A DNA stretch of 23,844 bases, taken from the IMG/VR virus record IMGVR_UViG_3300017751_000235, positions 1 through 23,844 of that record; one strand, 5' to 3'. The DNA is from a virus. The position numbers and the translations under genes are program-made. This document shows positions 17,201 through 23,470 of the stretch, piece after piece. Each line of letters starts with the position of its first letter. Positions within the stretch are counted from its first letter, which is position 1. The notes beneath the pieces are model-generated. The model was given only the letters and a program-made list of their open reading frames with translations. It did no database searches and had not been told where the DNA came from.

Positions 17201-19287
17201 TAGGAAGTAGATTACAAAGTGCAAATTATAATACATTTACCCCTTCAGGAAGTCAAATTGAATATTTAAATGGATATCTTAGTGGAAGTTTATTTTCAGG
17301 ATCAAACCAAATTGGTCTTCAAGAAACTTGTTTTACAGCTGGAACACAAATAACTACTATGGTTTATAGTTCTAACAATAAAATATATAATAATACTAAA
17401 AATATAGAAGATGTAAAAGTTGGTGAAGCTATAGCAACATACAATGAAGATAGTGGAAAATTTGAAAGTGGGTTAGTAGGAGACTTAAAAATAAGTGAAG
17501 TAGAATCTATTATTAAATTAACATTTGATGATGGGAATGTTATTAATACTACATCTAAACACCCATTTTATGTTGAAGGAAAAAATTGGGTTATAGCTGC
17601 TGATTTAACTGTAGGTGATGTTTGTAAAACTAGTTATAACACTCAAACAACTATATCATTAATAGAAACAATAAATGAAACTACTACTGTATACAATTTA
17701 TTAAGTGTAGAACCTAACCATAATTTTTATGCTAATAATGTATTAGTTCATAATAAAAGTATAACTGATGTAGTAAGCCCTGGTTGGAATGGAGATAGCT
17801 CAAGAGGTACTATGAAGTCTGTAAATTCATCTGTAGGAACAATTTCTAAACATCCTATTTATTTTGCTCATTTTAAAACATCAAAACAAAATGAAGAGTT
17901 ATATGATACTTATACTTTTAGAGTTGATACACTTATTGAATGCCCGTTAGAAGATGTAACAGGAAATAAAGCCCCTCAATCCCCAGTAACTATAAAAATT
18001 GATGGTAGTAATGATAATTTAACGGATATTAGAAGTACTTTTGAAGTTGATAGAAAAGCATTAATAGCATATAATCAAGGTAAAGTTAAAAAATCAGGAT
18101 CGGTAGCTATTAATTATACTTCTTTACCAATAGGTAGTAATAAAATATATCAAGGAGGTTTAGAATATCAAGTAAAAGGAACAAGTCAAATTACTCCAAC
18201 AACCTATGCTCTTACTATGAGTTATAATAGTTCACTTTGGGCAGAACTCCAGGGAGTAATACCGGGTGTAAATATTGAGTCTCCTACTACATCATCCTAC
18301 TATTTAAGGGATGCGGCATTTCTTAATACACAAGGTTATCCTTCAGGTTCAGCTTTTAATTTTTTAACATCTAGTATAGAACCTGCTTTATATATAAGAG
18401 GAGGGGAAGGATATATTTCTTCTAGTGCTGGGATGGTAAATGGGGTTAATATCCAAGGACATTTACTTGGAATTGGAAATGGACTTAGTTTAGTAAATAA
18501 CTATAATAATTATGTTTCTAGAAGTATATTTTCAACAGGATCGTTTAATCAATTTAATAATGCCCCACTTCCTGGATTGCCTAATGTCCAAACTGCTACT
18601 TCTCTAAATCAAAGACTACCAGAAAATTATGCATCTAATATTGCAAATTATTTTACTCAAAATTATAATCTTTCAGGTATAGATACAAACATAGACTCAG
18701 GAAGTTTAGGAGGAATTACAACTTATGAAGATTTTAGCCAACCCACACACTTCCAAAAAGGGGATGAAATTAGAGTTATTTATAATTCAAATCCAAACTC
18801 CACTGAAACACCTAACTTTGTTACTCAAGATTTTACTATAGTAGATGATAGTCCTAATACAGATTATGAAAATAATATTGATGTTCCTGATGGTGAAGGA
18901 AATTTAATTTCTTCATCTGTTTGGACAATAAGCTCAGACGCATTTACCTTCTTTAAATTATACCCAGTTACACAATCACGGTTTAATTACGATAAACTAA
19001 TAGTTAACCCTGATCCAAGAACACTCGATTTACCAATTCCAGATGGAAAAATATATGGTTTTACACTTAGAAAAAGAATTCAAGCAGATGATAGAATAAT
19101 TGTTTATCAAGAAGCACCAACAGGATCAGAAGGAGTCAAAACAATATCACCTTCAGGGTATTTAATTCCTGATGATTTTTCAGATCAACAGAAAAGAAAC
19201 GTACAATCTATAATAAATAATTTAAGTGCTAAAAATGTATTTAGAGCTGATGAAGATAATGATACTAGAAGAGCACCTGAAGATTAG
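11206..19287 (+). CDS. Giant 2693-aa baseplate/tail protein carrying an internal Hint domain
   Basis: Modular virion protein. Residues 1-590 are beta/helical with no recognised family. About 594-665 (WDDYVEQILDPGFPYAIDKV, KRLYHNMAYLTKKKGTISGL, INIWGIPNTILRINEFGG) match a tail-protein-I/gp7-like baseplate patch. About 714-960 look like a LamG-type lectin fold (ALRFKTIG, GWWTVLLQRN, FQEFRYYS). About 1050-1205 hold a second conserved tail patch (LEVGFSPQDEVNDDIIASFG, YDN-type KYFDNSIFKAIKSYVPARTS, VKQHMLERNRR). Long beta-rich Ser/Gly/Asn regions follow. A 142-aa Hint domain occupies 2042-2183, then a 510-aa C-terminal part with YFAHFKTSK and FTLRKRIQADDRIIVYQE. T4 gp7 is about 1032 aa, so this is a large expansion or fusion. 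It starts at ATG 11206 after GAGGAAAAA, one of the few SD-like leaders here. Confidence 0.85.
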   Translation: MAKKNNPYKNYSKPLSPPVIEVSSNIEIGNINVSASTRSVPVSTITTEGFEFSNSQIIPAEIIKGTFAPQDPSSSIELFIYDINKNIIVENYNYEGWEITENTIPPVVPTTFTDSEGIQQQENSTGSLPTSLVQVNPAGDAYDLGVDSGEIYTLYNFLTNELGSSNNNTFYIAEISGDRTEVRLKSNTINNSKIIEGYGQLKNKLASTRYFDEFYINFFNNIYSVGINCLLDENPNEGISILIKTFSPIPANSNVGDSVYVVTKQSETLAWSVDFYEDFSDLLDNATYIKGPNINISLQDLVNNSTTLKSQTDLLNTPSSESLDSVLNYLNQTGVTITPNYSYNTFNEFINFSSAKERINNFYEKVSQIQAYQADIDIIVTTTGSNPNVSAISQSLASLQTNISNLVENFDGYENYLYYNSSSFAYPKTGSAYPYTLMPTGSTEVIEWMGSDDENSQYYGGYILSASLYDEDNQNWLWYTIPSFITENSENDEYVSFSNMVGQSFDEVWLYTKALSERYNTTNNPDTGLPLDLAAEAIKGLGFETFGNNYDNQDNFIGLIGEDNGTYVPPTGSELITQYIAVNGGQILNYWDIGYSWDDYVEQILDPGFPYAIDKVSKEIYKRLYHNMAYLTKKKGTISGLRQLINIWGIPNTILRINEFGGKNRDNTDDYDLWYKRYSYAYTPVGNSYAASSSVKVPWMPLQRNRVADNEYIVPDGIALRFKTIGHPSSSFGGSYYSQSIAVKKSNGTADNKFDWGISLFYEDQPSGTYSGSSFSDYYDYGKLRFYLSGSTSEGGVAISDDIELPFFDGGWWTVLLQRNTHVSASDPSQSATYTLFAANKLDNGWDGNSIGWTGSVSLSSQAPDFFEGYDGGFYESVTYDLSNPPSSSLNDSWNKFGVTEHDGVYVGGYISGSNVGVNVLNEGGKIFSGSFQEFRYYSNDIEKTVFNDFVMNPESIEGNNITGSESSFDIVNFRAPLGNELEHVFTASALTGYIEEISSSHPAITGSAPVYIVTQSFVNPADISLTSSYEFIHYESTVKRTYSKTNVETYFLDQPSIGIRNRVSNKIQVEDGEVYGNVLSKYRSIQQNYLISESYTEDISSLEVGFSPQDEVNDDIIASFGYGVISDTLADPRFAFSGSQTYYPKLRSIANDYFKKYTEGNVWDYLRLIKYFDNSIFKAIKSYVPARTSVTTGIIVKQHMLERNRRVPITVDPNTIIAYTPEEEIVVGGQPTLSGMNSPISYRNLEITGSMDIGTIEGGTGGVLDIYNGEVTQSGWFYGNTQLAYSSLLPGSYQNLATAFGAYNSVNGIEISNFGSGTDNKGIRLTTPLKTRFQFMASVDSDFLLPNTGFQFLVSSSLRGEIGSDIISSASLSPLPTTIATSSFYEMLPEEDISFWIRGVNNVGDPTITKIRNLLVQPYTEDIEVISFQSTLLNPYVTQSWIERDNTISGSAFRIHKSQEEFYNGEFSGSNLTVTTQSLLDNPFAPSQVLDTSYVVDVSQSRGAFSSDIGAINTYPSFSLHTNVFAYPAGLAASDILDNNIKDWLTYVSSLPLQEKFSKAAIFLQQSQIDFQNFFIYSILLPPLAYRINDESLATVSDEPRDLFGFNSANQYLGGITDYPLPPVSASGFDGGLYASTAATPAYEYNNIGPYFKFDISGSGFITNPTLDFANSGLAGGLESNIILSSLLGSRESITLQNRSAGVDFNFLEYRMPNGSTNGQRPVRFTSTVNVSASLNVVDAVTMSIYVSNNDLTYNAPDTTSTKFGNGGWLTTQQNKAYGFGYGSGSLLIQGTTWSGSSGDSGYWVPYGLLFNRKNYDQFGNLIDNQNTIANLPDFDFSLTNTPSLGFPAVEDYSGLPGNLFRQSLNSVEGVISINEKINTEFKSIGYSYDPNNSRLLSGSVTPLWLPSGPQSLQYVNFNPQLPPFEDFYNTPFNALINNVTQSRPNTYLQVVEYEGGSSTGSSGVPSNVIPIQNNKAIKADIPDSFYTQKSSIIPRYLGSRLQSANYNTFTPSGSQIEYLNGYLSGSLFSGSNQIGLQETCFTAGTQITTMVYSSNNKIYNNTKNIEDVKVGEAIATYNEDSGKFESGLVGDLKISEVESIIKLTFDDGNVINTTSKHPFYVEGKNWVIAADLTVGDVCKTSYNTQTTISLIETINETTTVYNLLSVEPNHNFYANNVLVHNKSITDVVSPGWNGDSSRGTMKSVNSSVGTISKHPIYFAHFKTSKQNEELYDTYTFRVDTLIECPLEDVTGNKAPQSPVTIKIDGSNDNLTDIRSTFEVDRKALIAYNQGKVKKSGSVAINYTSLPIGSNKIYQGGLEYQVKGTSQITPTTYALTMSYNSSLWAELQGVIPGVNIESPTTSSYYLRDAAFLNTQGYPSGSAFNFLTSSIEPALYIRGGEGYISSSAGMVNGVNIQGHLLGIGNGLSLVNNYNNYVSRSIFSTGSFNQFNNAPLPGLPNVQTATSLNQRLPENYASNIANYFTQNYNLSGIDTNIDSGSLGGITTYEDFSQPTHFQKGDEIRVIYNSNPNSTETPNFVTQDFTIVDDSPNTDYENNIDVPDGEGNLISSSVWTISSDAFTFFKLYPVTQSRFNYDKLIVNPDPRTLDLPIPDGKIYGFTLRKRIQADDRIIVYQEAPTGSEGVKTISPSGYLIPDDFSDQQKRNVQSIINNLSAKNVFRADEDNDTRRAPED
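17329..17754 (+). other. Hint (intein-like) domain inside the giant tail protein
   Basis: Residues 2042-2183 form a minimal Hint fold with no homing-endonuclease insert. Block A starts at C2042 (CFTAGTQITTM). A NIEDVKVGEAIATYNEDSGK segment follows, then block B with T-x-x-H in NTTSKHPFYVEGKNWVIAAD and LTVGD. Block F is TVYNLLSVEPNHNFYANNVL, and block G ends VLVHN (H2182, N2183). The next residue is K2184, not Cys, Ser or Thr. Canonical splicing needs that nucleophile, so cleavage at one or both junctions is the expected activity, as in bacterial intein-like and polymorphic-toxin Hint domains. Codon use equals the surrounding gene. Confidence 0.85.
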
Positions 19288-19318
19288 AATAATTTGGAAT
19301 AAAAATAAAAAATTCATA

Positions 19319-19328
19319 TATTTATAAT
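19319..19328 (+). promoter_or_regulatory. Candidate late promoter box TATTTATAAT before the 226-aa gene
   Basis: The third copy of TATTTATAA, here in the 56-nt gap after the giant gene, 15 nt before ATG 19344, with an A-rich stretch just upstream (AATAAAAATAAAAAATTCATA). It would drive the 226/352/318-aa structural genes separately from the giant gene. Confidence 0.45.
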
Positions 19329-19343
19329 TAAAATACAACAAAC

Positions 19344-20024
19344 ATGGGATATTTAAATAATCAGGTAGTAACAGTTGATGCTATCCTAACTACAAAAGGA
19401 AGAGAGCTCTTAGCAAAGGGTGATGGTTCTTTTAATATTCAATCATTTGCTTTAGCAGATGATGAAATCGACTATACTTTATACAATCCAGAAAACCCTT
19501 CAGGTTCAGCTTACTACGGTGAAGCTATTCAAAATATGCCTTTATTAGAAGCATTTCCTGATGAAACCCAAATGATGAAGTATAAATTAGTAACTCTACC
19601 AAGAGATACAGCTAAAATGCCTGTAGTTACAGCGGGTGTTTCTGTTATAAAAATGAAACAAACATCAACATTTACAGTTACACCTCAAACATTAAATTAC
19701 TTAGGTAATAATTCAGTACAAGAATCTTCAGGGTATTTATTTACTGTAAGTGATGTAAGGCAGTTTGCTACTACTAATGGAGTTGTAGGTCAAGGAGTAG
19801 CAACAGAGAATGCTCAAAGATTAAATGATGTTTCAATGCAGACAAATGGTACTAATGTATCTAGAACTGTAATTGGTTCTAGTTGTGTATTAACAGCAAC
19901 AGGAATTAACACATTGTATGGACAAGGTGGAAACTCAGCAAATACATTATATAGTACACTAACAGTAATTGGTAGAGATTCAGGAGCAAGAATTCAAGTT
20001 CCAATTCAAATTACCAAAACATAA
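19344..20024 (+). CDS. Conserved-type tail/virion structural protein, 226 aa
   Basis: The N-terminus reads like a widely shared T4-like phage structural family: MGYLNNQVVTVDAILTTKGR, ELLAKGDGSF, then FALADDEIDYTLYNPENPSG, and EAFPDETQMMKYKLVTLP. The C-terminal half is a beta domain (TLTVIGRDSGARIQVPIQIT) that looks like a small Ig-like or decoration fold. The exact role is not known to me; a neck, tail-completion or baseplate-periphery protein would fit. It is the first gene after the third TATTTATAA box and is followed after 10 nt by two related structural genes. Confidence 0.75.
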   Translation: MGYLNNQVVTVDAILTTKGRELLAKGDGSFNIQSFALADDEIDYTLYNPENPSGSAYYGEAIQNMPLLEAFPDETQMMKYKLVTLPRDTAKMPVVTAGVSVIKMKQTSTFTVTPQTLNYLGNNSVQESSGYLFTVSDVRQFATTNGVVGQGVATENAQRLNDVSMQTNGTNVSRTVIGSSCVLTATGINTLYGQGGNSANTLYSTLTVIGRDSGARIQVPIQITKT

Positions 20025-20034
20025 TTAAAAAGAC

Positions 20035-21093
20035 ATGGCATTAGCAAATACAAATAACATAGCAACTTTTTCCCCTTTAGACCAAGGAGATTTACTAATT
20101 AGTACTGAGAATGTAACAAGTACTGTGTGGTCAAACAATACACCTACTATAACTGAATATTTTACTTCATCAGTTCAAGTTAATAGTGCTACTGGTCAAT
20201 TCTACTACAATATTTATTTTGAAGAAGAAACTACAGGATCCGTACAATTTGCTATTGCTTATTGTGATGCTGATGGTAGTGGTAGTTTATTATATAATCC
20301 AAATGTAGATGGTTTATCCCCAACAAGAACAAATTATGGTCAATATAGATCATTAATTTTAGGAGATGAAGAATCTAATTTTGTATTTGGTAATCAATCA
20401 TCATCATATTTTTATGCTCTACCAGTAGAAAGATCAGGATATAAAGAAGAATTACTTCCTGGGGTAATGACATTAGCTATATCAGGTTCAACACAAACTT
20501 TATATCTTACGGATGATAGTAAATTAGGTGGAGCTGCAGTATTTTCCGAAGCGGGAAGAATTTATAACTTAGTAACAGGATCAGCAGGAAATGTTAACAC
20601 TGATGTTAATGATAATGGTTGGTCTGAAAACTCAGGATCATATGGTTGGTTTATGCCAGATATTGGAACCATATTATTAAATGGGGAAGCTATAGATGGT
20701 AGATTTGTTGATGGTGGTGTTAATTTAGGGACTGGTAGAAATACAAATGCTGAAGATAACAACCCAGAAAAATTATATACTGCTTTAGAAATGGGAGGTC
20801 TAACATCAGTCTCACCAGGATGGACTTTAAATTCAAATGAACAACTATCATCTGATTTTATATTCTGTAGAGCAAAAAGCCAAAACTTTAATTATTCAAC
20901 AAACCCATCATTTATATCAGGTTCAGATGGAGCTGTATTATATGATTCATTTATTAACGATCCTCAAGTATATATTACTACAGTAGGTTTATATAATGAT
21001 AATCAAGAATTAGTAGCAGTAGCAAAACTATCTAGACCATTATTAAAAGACTTTACAAAAGAATTACTTGTAAGAATCAAGTTAGACTTCTAA
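20035..21093 (+). CDS. Virion structural protein, 352 aa (paralogue A of a tandem pair)
   Basis: Beta-rich Ser/Gly/Asn protein. The last 50 residues hold YITTVGLYNDNQELVAVAKL followed by SRPLLKDFTKELLVRIKLDF. The same ending, with changes, closes the next gene, so the two proteins share a C-terminal domain by duplication. The N-terminal part starts LANTNNIATFSPLDQGDLLI and has beta strands such as GQFYYNIYFEEETTGSVQFA. Probably part of the same tail or baseplate-periphery assembly. It starts at ATG 20035 after AATTAAAAAGAC and is separated from the next gene by only 3 nt. Confidence 0.75.
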   Translation: MALANTNNIATFSPLDQGDLLISTENVTSTVWSNNTPTITEYFTSSVQVNSATGQFYYNIYFEEETTGSVQFAIAYCDADGSGSLLYNPNVDGLSPTRTNYGQYRSLILGDEESNFVFGNQSSSYFYALPVERSGYKEELLPGVMTLAISGSTQTLYLTDDSKLGGAAVFSEAGRIYNLVTGSAGNVNTDVNDNGWSENSGSYGWFMPDIGTILLNGEAIDGRFVDGGVNLGTGRNTNAEDNNPEKLYTALEMGGLTSVSPGWTLNSNEQLSSDFIFCRAKSQNFNYSTNPSFISGSDGAVLYDSFINDPQVYITTVGLYNDNQELVAVAKLSRPLLKDFTKELLVRIKLDF

Positions 21094-21096
21094 TGA

Positions 21097-22053
21097 ATGA
21101 GTGCTTGGAAACAATTCACAACCAAAGATGTTACAATAACATCATTTATAGCAGATAAAGGATTCTCTTTTACGGGAGGGGCTATTACTGGATCTGAAAA
21201 TGGGATCAATATTTACTGTGGTAGAAATGTCCATTATACATCATCTGCAAACCTCCAAACTGGATTTGAATATTCATCATCTAGAAATTCAGTATATAAT
21301 AGCGCTAAACAACTTTATTATAAAAATTACTTATCTTCAAGTATAGGAGATTTTGCTAATACAGGGAGTATAGTACCTGGTGTAACTCGAGAAGATGATG
21401 TTTTACAAGGTCCTATAAATGGTACTTTATATGATAATTATCTTCAATCAACTTTACTTCAACAAAGATATTTCCCAACTGGAAGTGGGAATGAAATAAC
21501 TACTATATCAATACCAACTTATTTATATGGAGAAAAAATAATCCCATATACTTTTGAATTTACTTATACAGGATCTGTTCTTGTAAATAACGGTGCTCCT
21601 CTTTTCCTATCAGATGATGGAGATGGTAACATTATTAGTGGTTCAGATAGTACAGTAGTAGGTCAAATATTTTATTCTCATGGTATTGCAGTTTTTACTA
21701 CCCACAGTTGTGAAAAATTAGGAAATTTAATTCAATTTAATCCTAATTCACTAAACCAAACACATATTAATTTTAGTTCATCACTTACTATATATGAACA
21801 ACAATATAAATGTACAATAGCTGAAAATGAATTTGGATCTTCAACCAATCCAACATTATTAACCCAATCAATAGAAGGAGCTGCTAATGATTCTTACTAC
21901 CCTTATGCAACAGCTTCATTTTTTGAACCTTACATAACTTGTGTGGGTTTATATAACGGGGCTAAAGAATTAGTAGCTGTAGGAAAATTATCATTTCCTC
22001 TACCAGTTTCACAATTCACCGATACCACTGTTATAGTAAATTTCGACGTATGA
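21097..22053 (+). CDS. Virion structural protein, 318 aa (paralogue B of a tandem pair)
   Basis: Begins MSAWKQFTTKDVTITSFIAD and is beta-rich, with many Ser/Tyr/Asn. Its end (EPYITCVGLYNGAKELVAVG, then KLSFPLP...VIVNFDV) aligns with the end of the preceding protein, marking a shared C-terminal module. The rest differs strongly, so the pair may bind each other or different partners through variable N-terminal parts. The start follows TAATGA directly after the preceding stop, and the end overlaps the nuclease gene by 4 nt (ATGA). Confidence 0.75.
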   Translation: MSAWKQFTTKDVTITSFIADKGFSFTGGAITGSENGINIYCGRNVHYTSSANLQTGFEYSSSRNSVYNSAKQLYYKNYLSSSIGDFANTGSIVPGVTREDDVLQGPINGTLYDNYLQSTLLQQRYFPTGSGNEITTISIPTYLYGEKIIPYTFEFTYTGSVLVNNGAPLFLSDDGDGNIISGSDSTVVGQIFYSHGIAVFTTHSCEKLGNLIQFNPNSLNQTHINFSSSLTIYEQQYKCTIAENEFGSSTNPTLLTQSIEGAANDSYYPYATASFFEPYITCVGLYNGAKELVAVGKLSFPLPVSQFTDTTVIVNFDV

Positions 22054-22499
22054 TAAATTGGCAATATCAAGAGCAAGATATTACAGACATCTCTCAATTT
22101 CCTGATGATACTTATGGGTTTGTTTATAAAATAACTCATTTACCTACAGGAAAATCTTATATAGGTAAAAAAATTCTATATTTTACTAGAAAAGTAAAAA
22201 TGGGAAAAAAAGACTTAAAACAATATGAAGGTGTTGTAGGACGTAGACCCTCTTATAAATTAGCAATTAAAGAATCCGATTGGAAAGGATATTGGGGTTC
22301 AAATAAAGAACTAATAGAATTAGTTAAAACAGAACCTGAAGAAAATTGGGAAAAATGGATTATTAAAACTTGTCCTACCAAAAAATTGTTAACATATTAC
22401 GAAACAAAATATTTATTCATTTATCAAACCCTAGAAAAACCCGATGAGTTTTGGAATGATAATATTTTAGGAAAGTTTTTTACTAAGGATTTCAACTAA
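22050..22499 (+). CDS. GIY-YIG-family endonuclease
   Basis: A 149-aa protein with a GIY-YIG catalytic layout: Y26 in GFVYKIT, YIG at 37-39 (KSYIGKK), R47 ten residues after Y37, E118 in TYYETKYLF, and N136/N138 in FWNDNILGKF. The Y-to-R spacing matches I-TevI. A Trp-rich stretch at 78-103 (DWKGYWGSNKELIELVK) is typical of Seg/Hef-like phage nucleases. There is no separate DNA-binding domain, so specificity is unclear. It is translationally coupled to the last tail gene by an ATGA overlap, with the primase following after 38 nt. It may be a free-standing homing endonuclease or a nuclease used in host DNA breakdown or repair. The family call is firm, the biological role open. Confidence 0.85.
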   Translation: MINWQYQEQDITDISQFPDDTYGFVYKITHLPTGKSYIGKKILYFTRKVKMGKKDLKQYEGVVGRRPSYKLAIKESDWKGYWGSNKELIELVKTEPEENWEKWIIKTCPTKKLLTYYETKYLFIYQTLEKPDEFWNDNILGKFFTKDFN

Positions 22500-22502
22500 A
22501 CG

Positions 22503-22535
22503 TTGATATCTAAAATTAGTTATGTATATTATTAC
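22503..22535 (+). promoter_or_regulatory. Possible promoter for the primase operon
   Basis: The 38-nt gap before the primase has TTG at 22503-22505 and TATATTAT at 22525-22532, 19 nt apart. This is similar in spacing to Bacteroidetes-type promoters (TTTG ... TAnnTTTG), but the -7 element matches only in part. No TATTTATAA is present, consistent with an early or middle rather than late gene. The evidence is weak. Confidence 0.25.
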
Positions 22536-22537
22536 CT

Positions 22538-23470
22538 ATGGTAAATGAACTACTTATTAATTTAGTTAATTCTGTATTAGGAACTGGAAAGAGAACAGCT
22601 AGGGGTAATCAAGCTCATACGTGTCCTTTTTGTAACCATCATAAACCTAAGTTAGAAATCAATTTTTCAGAAAATAAAAAAGGATATAATCCATGGCATT
22701 GCTGGGTTTGCAACAAAAAAGGTACTAGAATATCTTCTTTATTTAAACAAACCAAAGCTACACCCGAAAAGTTTACTGAATTATATAAGTTAATAGGCAA
22801 TGAAACTGAAAGAAATATAGTTGTCACTCATAAAAATTTAAAACTCCCAGAAGAACTTCAACTATTTAAAGATATAACTACATCTAATATTGAAGGTAGA
22901 AGGGCTTTATCATATTTAAAAAATAGAGGTATTACTCAGGATGATATAGATAAATATAATATTGGGTATTGTACATCAGGTAGATATCAAAATATGGTAA
23001 TTATCCCATCTTATGACGAACAAGGAATTTTAAACTATTTTACAGGTCGTTCATTCGAAAAAGAACCATATGTGAAATATCGTAATCCAGAAACATCACG
23101 TGATATTATACCATTTGAATTGTTTATAAATTGGAAATTACCGTTAGTACTATGTGAAGGACCCTTTGACGCTATAGCTATTAAAAGAAATGCTATACCA
23201 TTATTAGGTAACAACATACAATCTAACTTAATGAAAAAAATAGTAACATCAACAGTAGAAAAAATATATATAGCATTAGACAATGACGCGTTAAAAAAAT
23301 CAATTAAATTCGCTGAAAAGTTTATGAATGAAGGTAAGGAAGTTCATCTTGTTGAACTTGAAGGAAAAGATCCTAGTGAAATGGGTTTCACCCAATTCAC
23401 AAATTTAATTCAAAAGTCATCTCCACTCACTCAATACGCCTTAATGGAGAAAAAATTATCATTAATATGA
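22538..23470 (+). CDS. DNA primase with zinc finger and Toprim domain
   Basis: A 310-aa primase that makes RNA primers for lagging-strand synthesis. The N-terminal zinc ribbon has C29-x2-C32 (TCPFC) and C55-x2-C58 (WHCWVC). A linker domain follows, with an RALSYLKNRGITQDDIDKYN segment like DnaG-type primases. The Toprim motifs are E207 in CEGPFDAIAIKR and D248-x-D250 in ALDNDA, then VHLVELEGKDPSEMG. Length is close to T4 gp61 (342 aa). ATG 22538 is chosen as the first in-frame start and leaves the zinc ribbon intact. Its stop overlaps the next start (ATGA). This gene begins a replication module after the virion block. Confidence 0.88.
   Translation: MVNELLINLVNSVLGTGKRTARGNQAHTCPFCNHHKPKLEINFSENKKGYNPWHCWVCNKKGTRISSLFKQTKATPEKFTELYKLIGNETERNIVVTHKNLKLPEELQLFKDITTSNIEGRRALSYLKNRGITQDDIDKYNIGYCTSGRYQNMVIIPSYDEQGILNYFTGRSFEKEPYVKYRNPETSRDIIPFELFINWKLPLVLCEGPFDAIAIKRNAIPLLGNNIQSNLMKKIVTSTVEKIYIALDNDALKKSIKFAEKFMNEGKEVHLVELEGKDPSEMGFTQFTNLIQKSSPLTQYALMEKKLSLI

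Noticed and set aside
17329-17754. Canonical self-splicing intein
   Set aside because: All Hint blocks are present, but the residue after the terminal Asn is Lys. Normal splicing needs Cys, Ser or Thr there, so cleavage is predicted rather than splicing.
11206-22053. Diversity-generating retroelement targeting a tail gene
   Set aside because: No reverse transcriptase, template repeat or clustered AAY-codon variable repeat was found in the window.
1021-23283. Minus-strand ORFs of 62-82 codons (for example 1021-1239, 5055-5288, 7531-7764, 8434-8670, 23035-23283)
   Set aside because: Almost all lie opposite clear + strand genes; the one at 1021-1239 is partly opposite the 968-1114 gap but lacks a gene-like composition. 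None has a suitable leader or recognisable domain.
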